The notes beneath the pieces are model-generated. The model searched no databases. It saw only the letters and a list, made by a program, of their open reading frames with translations, and was not told the origin of the DNA. DNA of 6,885 bases. Source: Candidatus Krumholzibacteriia bacterium. Lineage in GTDB: Bacteria; Krumholzibacteriota; Krumholzibacteriia; Krumholzibacteriales; Krumholzibacteriaceae. The translations under genes were made by a program, and so were the position numbers. This document shows positions 1 to 5,086 of the stretch, one piece after another. Numbering within the stretch: position 1 is the stretch's first letter; every line of letters begins with the position of its first letter. The stretch is taken from assembly GCA_028696635.1 (NCBI GenBank), contig JAQVGR010000089.1, forward strand, positions 1 through 6,885, in the 5' to 3' direction.

Positions 1-1
1 G

Positions 2-451
2 AAGTTCATAGGAATGCACTTCATGAACCCCGTGCCGATGATGAAGCTCGTCGAGATCATCAGAGGGCTCGCGACCGGCGACGAGACGACGAAGGCGATC
101 ATCGGGCTGAGCGAGAAGCTCGGCAAGACCCCGATAGAGGTCAACGACTACCCCGGCTTCGTCGCGAACCGGATCCTCCTGCCGATGATCAACGAGGCGT
201 GCTTCTGCCTGATGGAAGGGGTCGCCACCGCCGAGGCGATCGACGGCGTGATGAAACTCGGCATGGCGCACCCGATGGGGCCGCTCGCCCTGGCAGACCT
301 GATCGGGCTCGATATCTGCCTGAACATCCTCAGGGTTCTGCATGAAGGGCTCGGGGATCCCAAGTACCGGCCCTGCCCGCTGCTCGTGAAGAAGGTCGAG
401 GCGGGATACCTCGGGCGCAAGACGGGGAAGGGATTCTACACGTACGAGTAG
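2..451 (+). CDS. 3-hydroxybutyryl-CoA dehydrogenase, C-terminal part (5' end outside window)
   Basis: This is the last 149 codons of a short-chain-type NAD-dependent 3-hydroxyacyl-CoA dehydrogenase, which interconverts acetoacetyl-CoA and 3-hydroxybutyryl-CoA in the cytoplasm. The frame is open from base 2 and ends at TAG 449-451; the Rossmann NAD domain is cut off by the window edge. The fragment begins just before the catalytic 'GMHFMNP' motif. Fragment residues His6, Glu18 and Asn56 ('PGFVANR') have the same spacing as human HADH His158, Glu170 and Asn208, so the catalytic dyad and substrate-binding Asn are intact. The rest is the all-helical dimerisation domain, including 'GMAHPMGPLALADLIGLD', and it ends in the family's usual 'GRKTGKGFYTYE' tail. 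There is no following enoyl-CoA hydratase domain, so it is the single-function form. It converges on the methylmalonyl-CoA operon and is therefore in a different transcription unit. The exact chain-length preference cannot be read from this part. Confidence 0.95.
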   Translation, partial: KFIGMHFMNPVPMMKLVEIIRGLATGDETTKAIIGLSEKLGKTPIEVNDYPGFVANRILLPMINEACFCLMEGVATAEAIDGVMKLGMAHPMGPLALADLIGLDICLNILRVLHEGLGDPKYRPCPLLVKKVEAGYLGRKTGKGFYTYE

Positions 452-480
452 GATGCAGGACGCGGGAGAGAGCGTGAACG

Positions 481-506
481 AGGGGCGCCCCGGAAAGGGC
501 GCCCCT
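481..506. terminator. Hairpin between convergent genes, candidate bidirectional terminator
   Basis: A perfect 10-bp inverted repeat AGGGGCGCCC / GGGCGCCCCT encloses a 6-base loop (CGGAAA). It lies 29 bases after the dehydrogenase stop and 21 bases beyond the epimerase stop on the opposite strand. Position and strength fit a shared terminator for both convergent transcripts. Neither side is followed by a real T-run, so Rho-independent termination is not certain; the stem may instead protect mRNA 3' ends. Confidence 0.65.
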
Positions 507-527
507 CCGTGCTTCCTCGGGGCCGAT

Positions 528-935
528 CTACTTCTCCTCGAGCTCCAGCAGCACTCCCAGGGTCGATCTGGGATGCATGAACGCTACGAGGCGGCCTTCC
601 GCGCCCCGGCGCGGCTCTGCGTCTATCATCTCGACGCCGTCGGCCTTCAGCTCGCCCATCACGCGCCGGATGTCGTCTACGGAAAAGCAGAGGTGCTGGA
701 TCCCCGGGCCGCGCTTCTCGATATGCCTGGCGATCGCGCTCTCCGGCGTCATTCCCTGGAGGAGCTCGATCTTCGTGTTCCCCGTCTCGAGGAACGCCAC
801 GCGCAGGCCGCGGTCGGGGAGCTCTTTCTCGCCGGTCAGCCTGAATCCCAGCACATCGCCGTAGAGCCGCTTCGCCTCCTCGAGATCGCGCACGGCGATC
901 CCGATATGCTCGAGTTTTCCGAGACGTCCGTGCAT
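528..935 (-). CDS. mce: Methylmalonyl-CoA epimerase
   Basis: This protein interconverts the (S) and (R) isomers of methylmalonyl-CoA, linking the carboxyltransferase product to the mutase substrate. It is a small metal-dependent vicinal-oxygen-chelate (glyoxalase-fold) enzyme of 135 residues from the chosen start, with two beta-alpha-beta-beta-beta modules. Metal ligands are visible: His10 ('LEHIGIAV'), a Glu at 57 ('KIELLQ'), His81 ('IQHLCFSVDDI') and Glu131 ('LLELEE'). The His-to-His and His-to-Glu spacings match the human enzyme (His50, His122, Glu172) within one residue. An in-frame ATG at 974 would overlap the mutase gene by 8 bases and add 13 residues. The ATG at 935 is preferred because GGAGG (complement of 941-945) lies 5 bases upstream and because family members usually begin a few residues before the first ligand motif. 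It is the last gene of the operon, 31 bases after the mutase stop. Confidence 0.94.
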   Translation of the reverse strand: MHGRLGKLEHIGIAVRDLEEAKRLYGDVLGFRLTGEKELPDRGLRVAFLETGNTKIELLQGMTPESAIARHIEKRGPGIQHLCFSVDDIRRVMGELKADGVEMIDAEPRRGAEGRLVAFMHPRSTLGVLLELEEK

Positions 936-940
936 CATGA

Positions 941-945
941 CCTCC
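941..945 (-). promoter_or_regulatory. Ribosome binding site deciding the epimerase start
   Basis: GGAGG on the minus strand lies 5 bases before the ATG at 935-933, but only 2 bases before the adjacent ATG at 938-936. No comparable site stands at a usable distance from the upstream ATG at 974. This favours the shorter protein beginning MHGRLGKLEH. Confidence 0.6.
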
Positions 946-966
946 ATGTCTTTTTCCGGTATCTCT

Positions 967-2634
967 TCATGCATTCACCGGCGCGTATCTCCCGAAGACC
1001 CTCTCCATGGTCGACGAGATCTCGCCGAGGGTGCAGCCGCCCTTGACGGCCCCGATGATCGGGATCATGAGATTCTCCCCGCCTCGGGCCGTTTCCTCGA
1101 GATCGGCGAGAAGCCGTCCGACGGCGACGGCGTCGCGCGCGGCGCGATGCGCTGCGAGCCGTTCGACATAGCGGCGCTCGATCTCAGGGTTCACGCGGAA
1201 CTGCTTGCCCAGAACAGAGTCGCCTCCGGTGTGCACGTTGACCCCGACAACGGGGATATCGCGCGTCTCGATTCCCCGCTGGTACTCGCAGGCGCTGCGC
1301 TCGATCTCGCGCTGCGGGAACTGTCGCTCGATCGCTTTCGTCATCCCGCCCATCTCCTCGATCCGCTTCATCAGCGCGCAGATCCTTTCCTCGAGCTCCC
1401 CGGTCATGCGCTCGACGAACCAGCTGCCGCCGAGCGGATCTATCGTATCGCACACCCCCGATTCCTCGGCGATGATCTGCTGGGTGCGCAGCGCGGTCAG
1501 CGCCGCCTCGGTGGACGGAAGGCTCAGCGCCTCGTCCTTCGAGTTGGTGTGCAGCGACTGCGTTCCGCCGAGGACCGCGGCCAGGGCCTGCAGGGTCACG
1601 CGGACCACGTTGTTCTCCGGTTGCTGGGCGGTCAGCGAGCAGCCGGCTGTCTGCGTGTGGAAGCGCAGCAGGCACGACCGCTCGTCCCCGGAGCCGAAGC
1701 GCTCGCGCATGATGCGCGCCCAGATCCTCCGGGCGGCGCGGAACTTCGCCACCTCTTCGAGGACGTTGTTGTGCACGCAGAAGAAGAACGACAGCCGCGG
1801 AGCGAACTCGTCGACGGCGAGGCCCGCGTTCACGGCGGCACCCACGTACTCGACGGCGTCGGCGAGCGTGAAGGCCACCTCCTGGACGGCGGTCGAGCCC
1901 GCCTCGCGGATGTGATATCCGCTGATGCTGATCGTATTCCAGCGTGGCGCGCGCTCCCGGCACCAGGCGAAGATGTCGGTGATGATGCGCATCGAAGGGC
2001 CGGGCGGGTAGATGTACGTCCCGCGCGCGTAATATTCCTTCAGGATGTCGTTCTGTATCGTCCCGGATATCTTCCCGACAGGGACTCCGTTCTCCTCCGC
2101 GAGCGCCGCGTACATGGCGAGCAGGATCGCCGCAGTGGCGTTTATCGTCATCGAGGTGCTGACCTTGTCGAGGGGGATCCCGTCCATCAGGCGCCGGAAG
2201 TCGTCGAGCGTGTCGATCGCCACGCCGACGCGTCCCACCTCGCCCGAGGCCATCGGATGGTCGGAGTCGTACCCCATCTGCGTCGGCAGGTCGAAGGCCA
2301 CGGAGAGCCCCGTCTGTCCCTTCTCCAGCAGGTACCGGAACCGCTCGTTCGTCTCCTCGGCCGATCCGAACCCGGCGTACTGGCGCATCGTCCACAGGCG
2401 TCCCCGGTACATCGTCGGGTAGACGCCGCGCGCGAAGGGGTAGACCCCCGGCAGACCGTTGCGCTCCATGACTTCGGCCTCGGGGGCGTCGAGGGGGGTG
2501 TAGACCGGGGCGATCTCGATATCGGAAGTCGTCGCGAAGCGCGCTCTCCGCTCGCCGCCCTTCGCGCGGTACGGCTCGTAGACGCTCTCCTTCCAGTCGT
2601 CGACCGGACCGGAGATGTCTCTCTTCGCGGTCAT
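967..2634 (-). CDS. Methylmalonyl-CoA mutase, catalytic (N-terminal) subunit without B12 domain
   Basis: This is the substrate-binding TIM-barrel subunit of adenosylcobalamin-dependent methylmalonyl-CoA mutase (mcmA1 type), 555 residues; it rearranges (R)-methylmalonyl-CoA to succinyl-CoA. Active-site residues of the Propionibacterium MutB enzyme recur with a constant offset of -3. Tyr86 in 'RQYAGF' corresponds to Tyr89, Gln194 in 'GTIQNDILKEY' to Gln197, Arg204 in 'RGTYIYPPGPSMRI' to Arg207, and His241 in 'SISGYHIREAG' to His244. Tyr86 and Arg204, which hold the substrate carboxylate, argue for a true methylmalonyl-CoA mutase; isobutyryl-CoA mutases carry Phe and Gln there. The protein stops after the barrel ('FGRYAPVNA'), so the cobalamin-binding domain with its DxHxxG signature must be a separate subunit, and none is encoded in this window. 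GGAGG lies 6 bases before the ATG and 14 bases separate it from the upstream carboxyltransferase stop, so the two genes are very likely cotranscribed and closely coupled. Confidence 0.96.
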   Translation of the reverse strand: MTAKRDISGPVDDWKESVYEPYRAKGGERRARFATTSDIEIAPVYTPLDAPEAEVMERNGLPGVYPFARGVYPTMYRGRLWTMRQYAGFGSAEETNERFRYLLEKGQTGLSVAFDLPTQMGYDSDHPMASGEVGRVGVAIDTLDDFRRLMDGIPLDKVSTSMTINATAAILLAMYAALAEENGVPVGKISGTIQNDILKEYYARGTYIYPPGPSMRIITDIFAWCRERAPRWNTISISGYHIREAGSTAVQEVAFTLADAVEYVGAAVNAGLAVDEFAPRLSFFFCVHNNVLEEVAKFRAARRIWARIMRERFGSGDERSCLLRFHTQTAGCSLTAQQPENNVVRVTLQALAAVLGGTQSLHTNSKDEALSLPSTEAALTALRTQQIIAEESGVCDTIDPLGGSWFVERMTGELEERICALMKRIEEMGGMTKAIERQFPQREIERSACEYQRGIETRDIPVVGVNVHTGGDSVLGKQFRVNPEIERRYVERLAAHRAARDAVAVGRLLADLEETARGGENLMIPIIGAVKGGCTLGEISSTMERVFGRYAPVNA

Positions 2635-2640
2635 GCGTCA

Positions 2641-2645
2641 CCTCC
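2641..2645 (-). promoter_or_regulatory. Ribosome binding site of the mutase gene
   Basis: GGAGG on the minus strand is 6 bases upstream of the mutase ATG (2634-2632), inside the 14-base gap after the carboxyltransferase stop codon (2651-2649). It fixes the mutase start and shows that the gene has its own initiation site within the operon. Confidence 0.75.
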
Positions 2646-2648
2646 GCT

Positions 2649-4202
2649 CTACAGGGGGATGTTTCCGTGCTTCTTGGGGGGAAGGGTCTGCCGCTTGTTG
2701 AGCAGGTTCTCGAGGGCATGGATCATCATCGGACGCGTCACGTCGGGCATGATCACGTCGTCGAGATATCCGAGGCCGGCCGCGACGTACGGGTTGCTGA
2801 ACCGGTCTTTGTACTCGTCGATGCGCCTGCGCCGCTCCGCCTCCGGGTCCTCGGCGGCGGCGATATCCTTACCGTAGAGGATGTTCGCCGCGCCCTCGGC
2901 CCCCATCACGGCCAGCTCCGCTGTCGGCCAGGCGACGTTGTAGTCGCTTCGGATGTGCTTGCTCGACATCACGCAGTACGCGCCGCCGTATGCCTTGCGC
3001 GTGACGACGGTGAGCTTGGGGACGGTCGCCTCGCAGTAGGCGTAGATCAGTTTGGCTCCGTGGCGGATGATCCCGCGCCATTCCTGATCGGTGCCCGGCA
3101 GAAATCCCGGGACGTCCTCGAAGGTCAGCAGCGGCACGTTGAACGCGTCGCAGAACCTCACGAATCGCGCCCCCTTGCACGAGCTCTCGATGTCGAGCAC
3201 GCCGGCGAGGTGGTTCGGCTGGTTGGCGACGATCCCCACCGAGTGGCCGTTGAGCCGGGCGAAGCCGACGACGATGTTTTCCGCGTGCAGCGGCATGACC
3301 TCGAAGAAGAAGCCGTCGTCGACGATCGCCCTGATCACGTCCTTGATATCGTACGGGGCGCGCGGATCGTCGGGGACCATCCCGTTGAGATCGGGGGAGC
3401 GGCGCATCGGATCGTCGCCCGGTTTGACGTACGGCGGGTCCTCGAGGTTGTTCTGCGGGACGAACGAGAGGAGGGTCTTGATCATATCGATGCAGTTCTC
3501 GTCGTCCTGGGCCATGAAATGCGCAACCCCGCTCCGCGAGTTGTGCGCGAAGGCGCCGCCGAGCTCCTCGTGCGTGACGTCCTCGTGCGTGACCTGTTTG
3601 ATCACGCTCGGGCCTGTGATGTACATGTGGCTCGTCTGGTCGACCATGAAGATGAAATCGGTAAGGGCGGGGGAGTAGACCGCCCCGCCGGCGCTCGGTC
3701 CCATGATCGCCGATATCTGGGGGATGACCCCGGAGGCGAGGGTGTTGCGCAGGAATATCTCCGCGTACCCGGCGAGCGCGGCGACCCCCTCCTGGATCCG
3801 GGCGCCGCCGCTGTCGGAAATCCCGACGACCGGGGCGCCGTTGTCGAGGGCCATGTCCATCAGCCGTATGATCTTGCCGGCATGCGCCTCGCCGAGAGAG
3901 CCTCCAAGAATTGTGAAGTCTTGAGCGAAAGAAAAGGTCAATCTGCCATTTACGAGGCCTTGCCCACAGACCACGCCATCGCCGAGCATCTCGTTCCCCG
4001 CCATGCCGGGCCAGGTGCAGCGGTGGGTGACGAACACCCCCATCTCCTGGAAGGTCCCCTCGTCGAAGAGCAAATGGATCCGTTCGCGCGCCGTCAGGCG
4101 GCCGGACGCGTGGATCTTCTCGATGCGGGCCCGGCCTCCTCCGAGCAGGGCCTGCTCGCGTTTCTTCTCGAGCACTTCGAACTTTTCCGAGCGTTTCTTC
4201 AC
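2649..4202 (-). CDS. Acyl-CoA carboxyltransferase, propionyl-CoA carboxylase beta / methylmalonyl-CoA decarboxylase alpha type
   Basis: This 517-residue carboxyltransferase moves a carboxyl group between biotin and propionyl-CoA, making or consuming (S)-methylmalonyl-CoA. It shows two crotonase-like halves. The N-half has 'DSGGARIQEGV' (130-140) and 'MGPSAGGAVYSPALTDF' (167-183), whose Gly-Gly forms the acyl-CoA oxyanion hole. The C-half has 'FEDVPGFLPGTDQEW' (361-375) and 'KAYGGAYCVMSSKH' (403-416), the biotin-side oxyanion hole. The tail 'PPKKHGNIPL' is typical of the family. The frame is open up to 4559, but GTG at 4202 is the likely start: GGAGG stands 8 bases upstream (4211-4215), and homology ('KKRSEKFEVLEKKREQALLGGG') begins there, while the preceding 119 codons lie across the promoter region and do not look like this family. 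Residue 410 is Cys where propionyl-CoA carboxylases usually have Asp, so exact acyl specificity and direction stay open. It is the first gene of the operon. No biotin carboxylase or carrier is nearby. Confidence 0.95.
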   Translation of the reverse strand: MKKRSEKFEVLEKKREQALLGGGRARIEKIHASGRLTARERIHLLFDEGTFQEMGVFVTHRCTWPGMAGNEMLGDGVVCGQGLVNGRLTFSFAQDFTILGGSLGEAHAGKIIRLMDMALDNGAPVVGISDSGGARIQEGVAALAGYAEIFLRNTLASGVIPQISAIMGPSAGGAVYSPALTDFIFMVDQTSHMYITGPSVIKQVTHEDVTHEELGGAFAHNSRSGVAHFMAQDDENCIDMIKTLLSFVPQNNLEDPPYVKPGDDPMRRSPDLNGMVPDDPRAPYDIKDVIRAIVDDGFFFEVMPLHAENIVVGFARLNGHSVGIVANQPNHLAGVLDIESSCKGARFVRFCDAFNVPLLTFEDVPGFLPGTDQEWRGIIRHGAKLIYAYCEATVPKLTVVTRKAYGGAYCVMSSKHIRSDYNVAWPTAELAVMGAEGAANILYGKDIAAAEDPEAERRRRIDEYKDRFSNPYVAAGLGYLDDVIMPDVTRPMMIHALENLLNKRQTLPPKKHGNIPL

Positions 4203-4210
4203 GGGATGTT

Positions 4211-4215
4211 CCTCC
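4211..4215 (-). promoter_or_regulatory. Ribosome binding site supporting a GTG start for the carboxyltransferase
   Basis: GGAGG on the minus strand sits 8 bases before GTG at 4202-4200. No in-frame ATG with a comparable site precedes the conserved N-terminus, so the rarer GTG initiator is the best supported start. Confidence 0.7.
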
Positions 4216-4265
4216 GGTGGGGGGCGCAAAGCCTCCCCGGTCTGAACCTCGCGACCGACCGGTGT

Positions 4266-4294
4266 ATAGTATTGAACGGGGCCCTCATGGTCAA
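4266..4294 (-). promoter_or_regulatory. Sigma70-like promoter for the carboxyltransferase-mutase-epimerase operon
   Basis: On the minus strand TTGACC (4294-4289) is followed by a 17-base spacer and TACTAT (4271-4266). The -35 box matches the consensus at 5 of 6 positions and the -10 at 4 of 6, with ideal spacing. Predicted initiation near 4259 would give a leader of roughly 56 bases to the GTG at 4202. Its AT content stands out in a GC-rich region. Confidence 0.6.
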
Positions 4295-4308
4295 TCGGAA
4301 TATGCCGA
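4295..4308. promoter_or_regulatory. Near-perfect palindrome between two divergent promoters, candidate operator
   Basis: TCGGAATATGCCGA differs from its own reverse complement only at one symmetric pair (positions 5 and 10), giving the form TCGGnATATnCCGA. It abuts the -35 box of the minus-strand promoter and ends 6 bases before the -35 box of the plus-strand promoter. A dimeric regulator here could control both directions. No regulator gene is present in the window. Confidence 0.4.
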
Positions 4309-4314
4309 AATCGT

Positions 4315-4343
4315 TTGTGCCGCCGGCGCCGATAGGGTAGAAT
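4315..4343 (+). promoter_or_regulatory. Sigma70-like promoter for the lipoprotein gene
   Basis: TTGTGC (4315-4320), a 17-base spacer, then TAGAAT (4338-4343). The -10 box matches the consensus at 5 of 6 positions and the -35 at 4 of 6. Initiation near 4350 would leave a leader of about 73 bases. The -10 box overlaps an in-frame ATG at 4342, so that ATG would lie upstream of the transcript and is unlikely to be the lipoprotein start. Confidence 0.6.
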
Positions 4344-4372
4344 GAAAGGCGTTTCGCGGAGGAGGATTCTCC

Positions 4373-4426
4373 TTGCGGCGCCGCATGGCCGCGGTGCATC
4401 TTCAATACAGGAGGGAAGTTTCATGA
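4373..4426 (+). CDS. Possible 17-codon leader peptide overlapping the lipoprotein start
   Basis: A small frame, TTG at 4373 (or ATG at 4385) to TGA at 4424-4426, would encode an Arg-rich peptide ending 'MAAVHLQYRREVS'. The TTG has GGAGG (4361-4365) 7 bases upstream. The stop codon overlaps the lipoprotein ATG in an ATGA arrangement, a layout typical of translational coupling. It is only a candidate: the start is a weak codon, the peptide has no recognisable family, and so short a frame may arise by chance. Confidence 0.25.
   Translation: MRRRMAAVHLQYRREVS
4409..4414 (+). promoter_or_regulatory. Ribosome binding site of the lipoprotein gene
   Basis: AGGAGG ends 8 bases before ATG 4423-4425. 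Together with the signal peptide that begins directly at this ATG, it selects 4423 over the in-frame ATG at 4342. Confidence 0.75.
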
Positions 4427-4995
4427 AGGTATCAGGATATGGCGTCGCGGCTGCAGGGCTCGTCGCGATGTCGCTTCTTTTCGGCGCGTGCTCGAAGAAG
4501 GAGGAGCCGCAGCCCGGGACGCAACAGGAGACCGCCGCGAAGGAGGCCATCTCGTACATCGACGAGGATGTCAGCTACGGCCTCTTCTTCGACGAGAAGG
4601 GGACGCAGCGCACGCTGACGCTGGCGCCGGACCAGAGGGAGTTCGATCTGTACGTGATCCTCGAATGCCCGGAGTACATGGAGATCGCCGCCGTCGAATG
4701 GAGGATAGCCGTTCCCGAGGGGGTATCGCTCGTCAACGACCGGTACCGCCAGGACCGCGTGCTCTCGATGGGGACGATGGACAGGGGGCTGAGCGAGCGG
4801 TTCACCCCGTGCATCGCCGGGCCGAAGATCACGCTGCATACCCTGACCTTCGCCGTCGGCGGAAAGCTCGAGAACGCGGTCTTCTCCGTGATGCCCTCGC
4901 TCGACAACGAGAACCTCGGCGTCGCGGAGTGCAAGGAAGGCTTTCCCGTCGTGCGGGCCACCTCGTACAAGGCGGTCGTCAACCCGGCGCAGTGA
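4423..4995 (+). CDS. Small predicted lipoprotein with cohesin-like beta-sandwich domain, function unknown
   Basis: This 190-residue exported protein is of no family I can name. The start at 4423 gives a clean lipoprotein signal: Lys2, a hydrophobic stretch (about residues 6-20) and 'LLFGAC' with Cys23 as the lipidated residue. Phe at -3 is a less common lipobox choice. A short charged linker rich in Lys, Glu, Gln and Pro follows (24-40). The remainder (about 45-190) is beta-rich, with 'YGLFFDEKGTQ', a 'FDLYVILECPEYMEIAAVEWRIAVPEGV' segment whose layout recalls cohesin-like or other Ig-like folds, and two cysteines late in the domain ('FTPCIAGP' and 'AECKEGFP') besides the one in 'LECPEY'. By inference it is anchored in the periplasm or outer membrane and may bind a partner. 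It lies 91 bases before the M6 protease gene in the same direction with no obvious promoter between, so the two may be cotranscribed. An upstream in-frame ATG at 4342 is unlikely because it falls in the -10 box. Confidence 0.8.
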   Translation: MKVSGYGVAAAGLVAMSLLFGACSKKEEPQPGTQQETAAKEAISYIDEDVSYGLFFDEKGTQRTLTLAPDQREFDLYVILECPEYMEIAAVEWRIAVPEGVSLVNDRYRQDRVLSMGTMDRGLSERFTPCIAGPKITLHTLTFAVGGKLENAVFSVMPSLDNENLGVAECKEGFPVVRATSYKAVVNPAQ

Positions 4996-5005
4996 CCTCG
5001 AGTCA

Positions 5006-5037
5006 GGCGCCGCAGGGCCGCAGTCCGGCGGGGCGCC
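5006..5037 (+). other. GC-rich inverted repeat in the lipoprotein-protease gap
   Basis: GGCGCC at 5006-5011 is repeated (self-complementary) at 5032-5037, and CGCCG 5008-5012 can alternatively pair with CGGCG 5026-5030. There is no T-run after it, so it is not a convincing intrinsic terminator. It could attenuate read-through from the lipoprotein into the protease. The rest of the 4996-5086 gap shows no AT-rich -10 box and no strong ribosome binding site. Confidence 0.25.
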
Positions 5038-5086
5038 CTCCGCGGGCATGACGTGACCGCCGGAAGCCGCGCCCGGGCTTGGTCCG

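Noticed and set aside
937..2877. 646-codon open frame on the + strand opposite the mutase
   Set aside because: It is an antisense shadow of a high-GC coding region: rich in Arg, Asp, Leu and His, without any recognisable domain, while the opposite strand encodes a fully conserved mutase.
528..4202. A new metabolic gene cluster or bacterial microcompartment
   Set aside because: All three genes belong to the well known propionyl-CoA / succinyl-CoA route and no shell protein or unusual enzyme accompanies them.
2667..4340. 557-codon open frame on the + strand opposite the carboxyltransferase
   Set aside because: Composition is the usual complement-frame artefact and it spans the carboxyltransferase promoter; the minus-strand protein carries all family motifs.
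4342..4422. 27-codon N-terminal extension of the lipoprotein from ATG 4342
   Set aside because: The ATG lies within the predicted -10 box and would bury the lipoprotein signal in the interior; ATG 4423 has AGGAGG 8 bases upstream.
4203..4559. 119-codon N-terminal extension of the carboxyltransferase
   Set aside because: It would run through the -35/-10 boxes and into the lipoprotein gene, has no family similarity, and the GTG at 4202 has a well placed GGAGG.
4996..5086. Separate promoter for the M6 protease
   Set aside because: The gap is nearly all G and C with no AT-rich -10-like hexamer, so I could not support one; a non-sigma70 promoter cannot be excluded.
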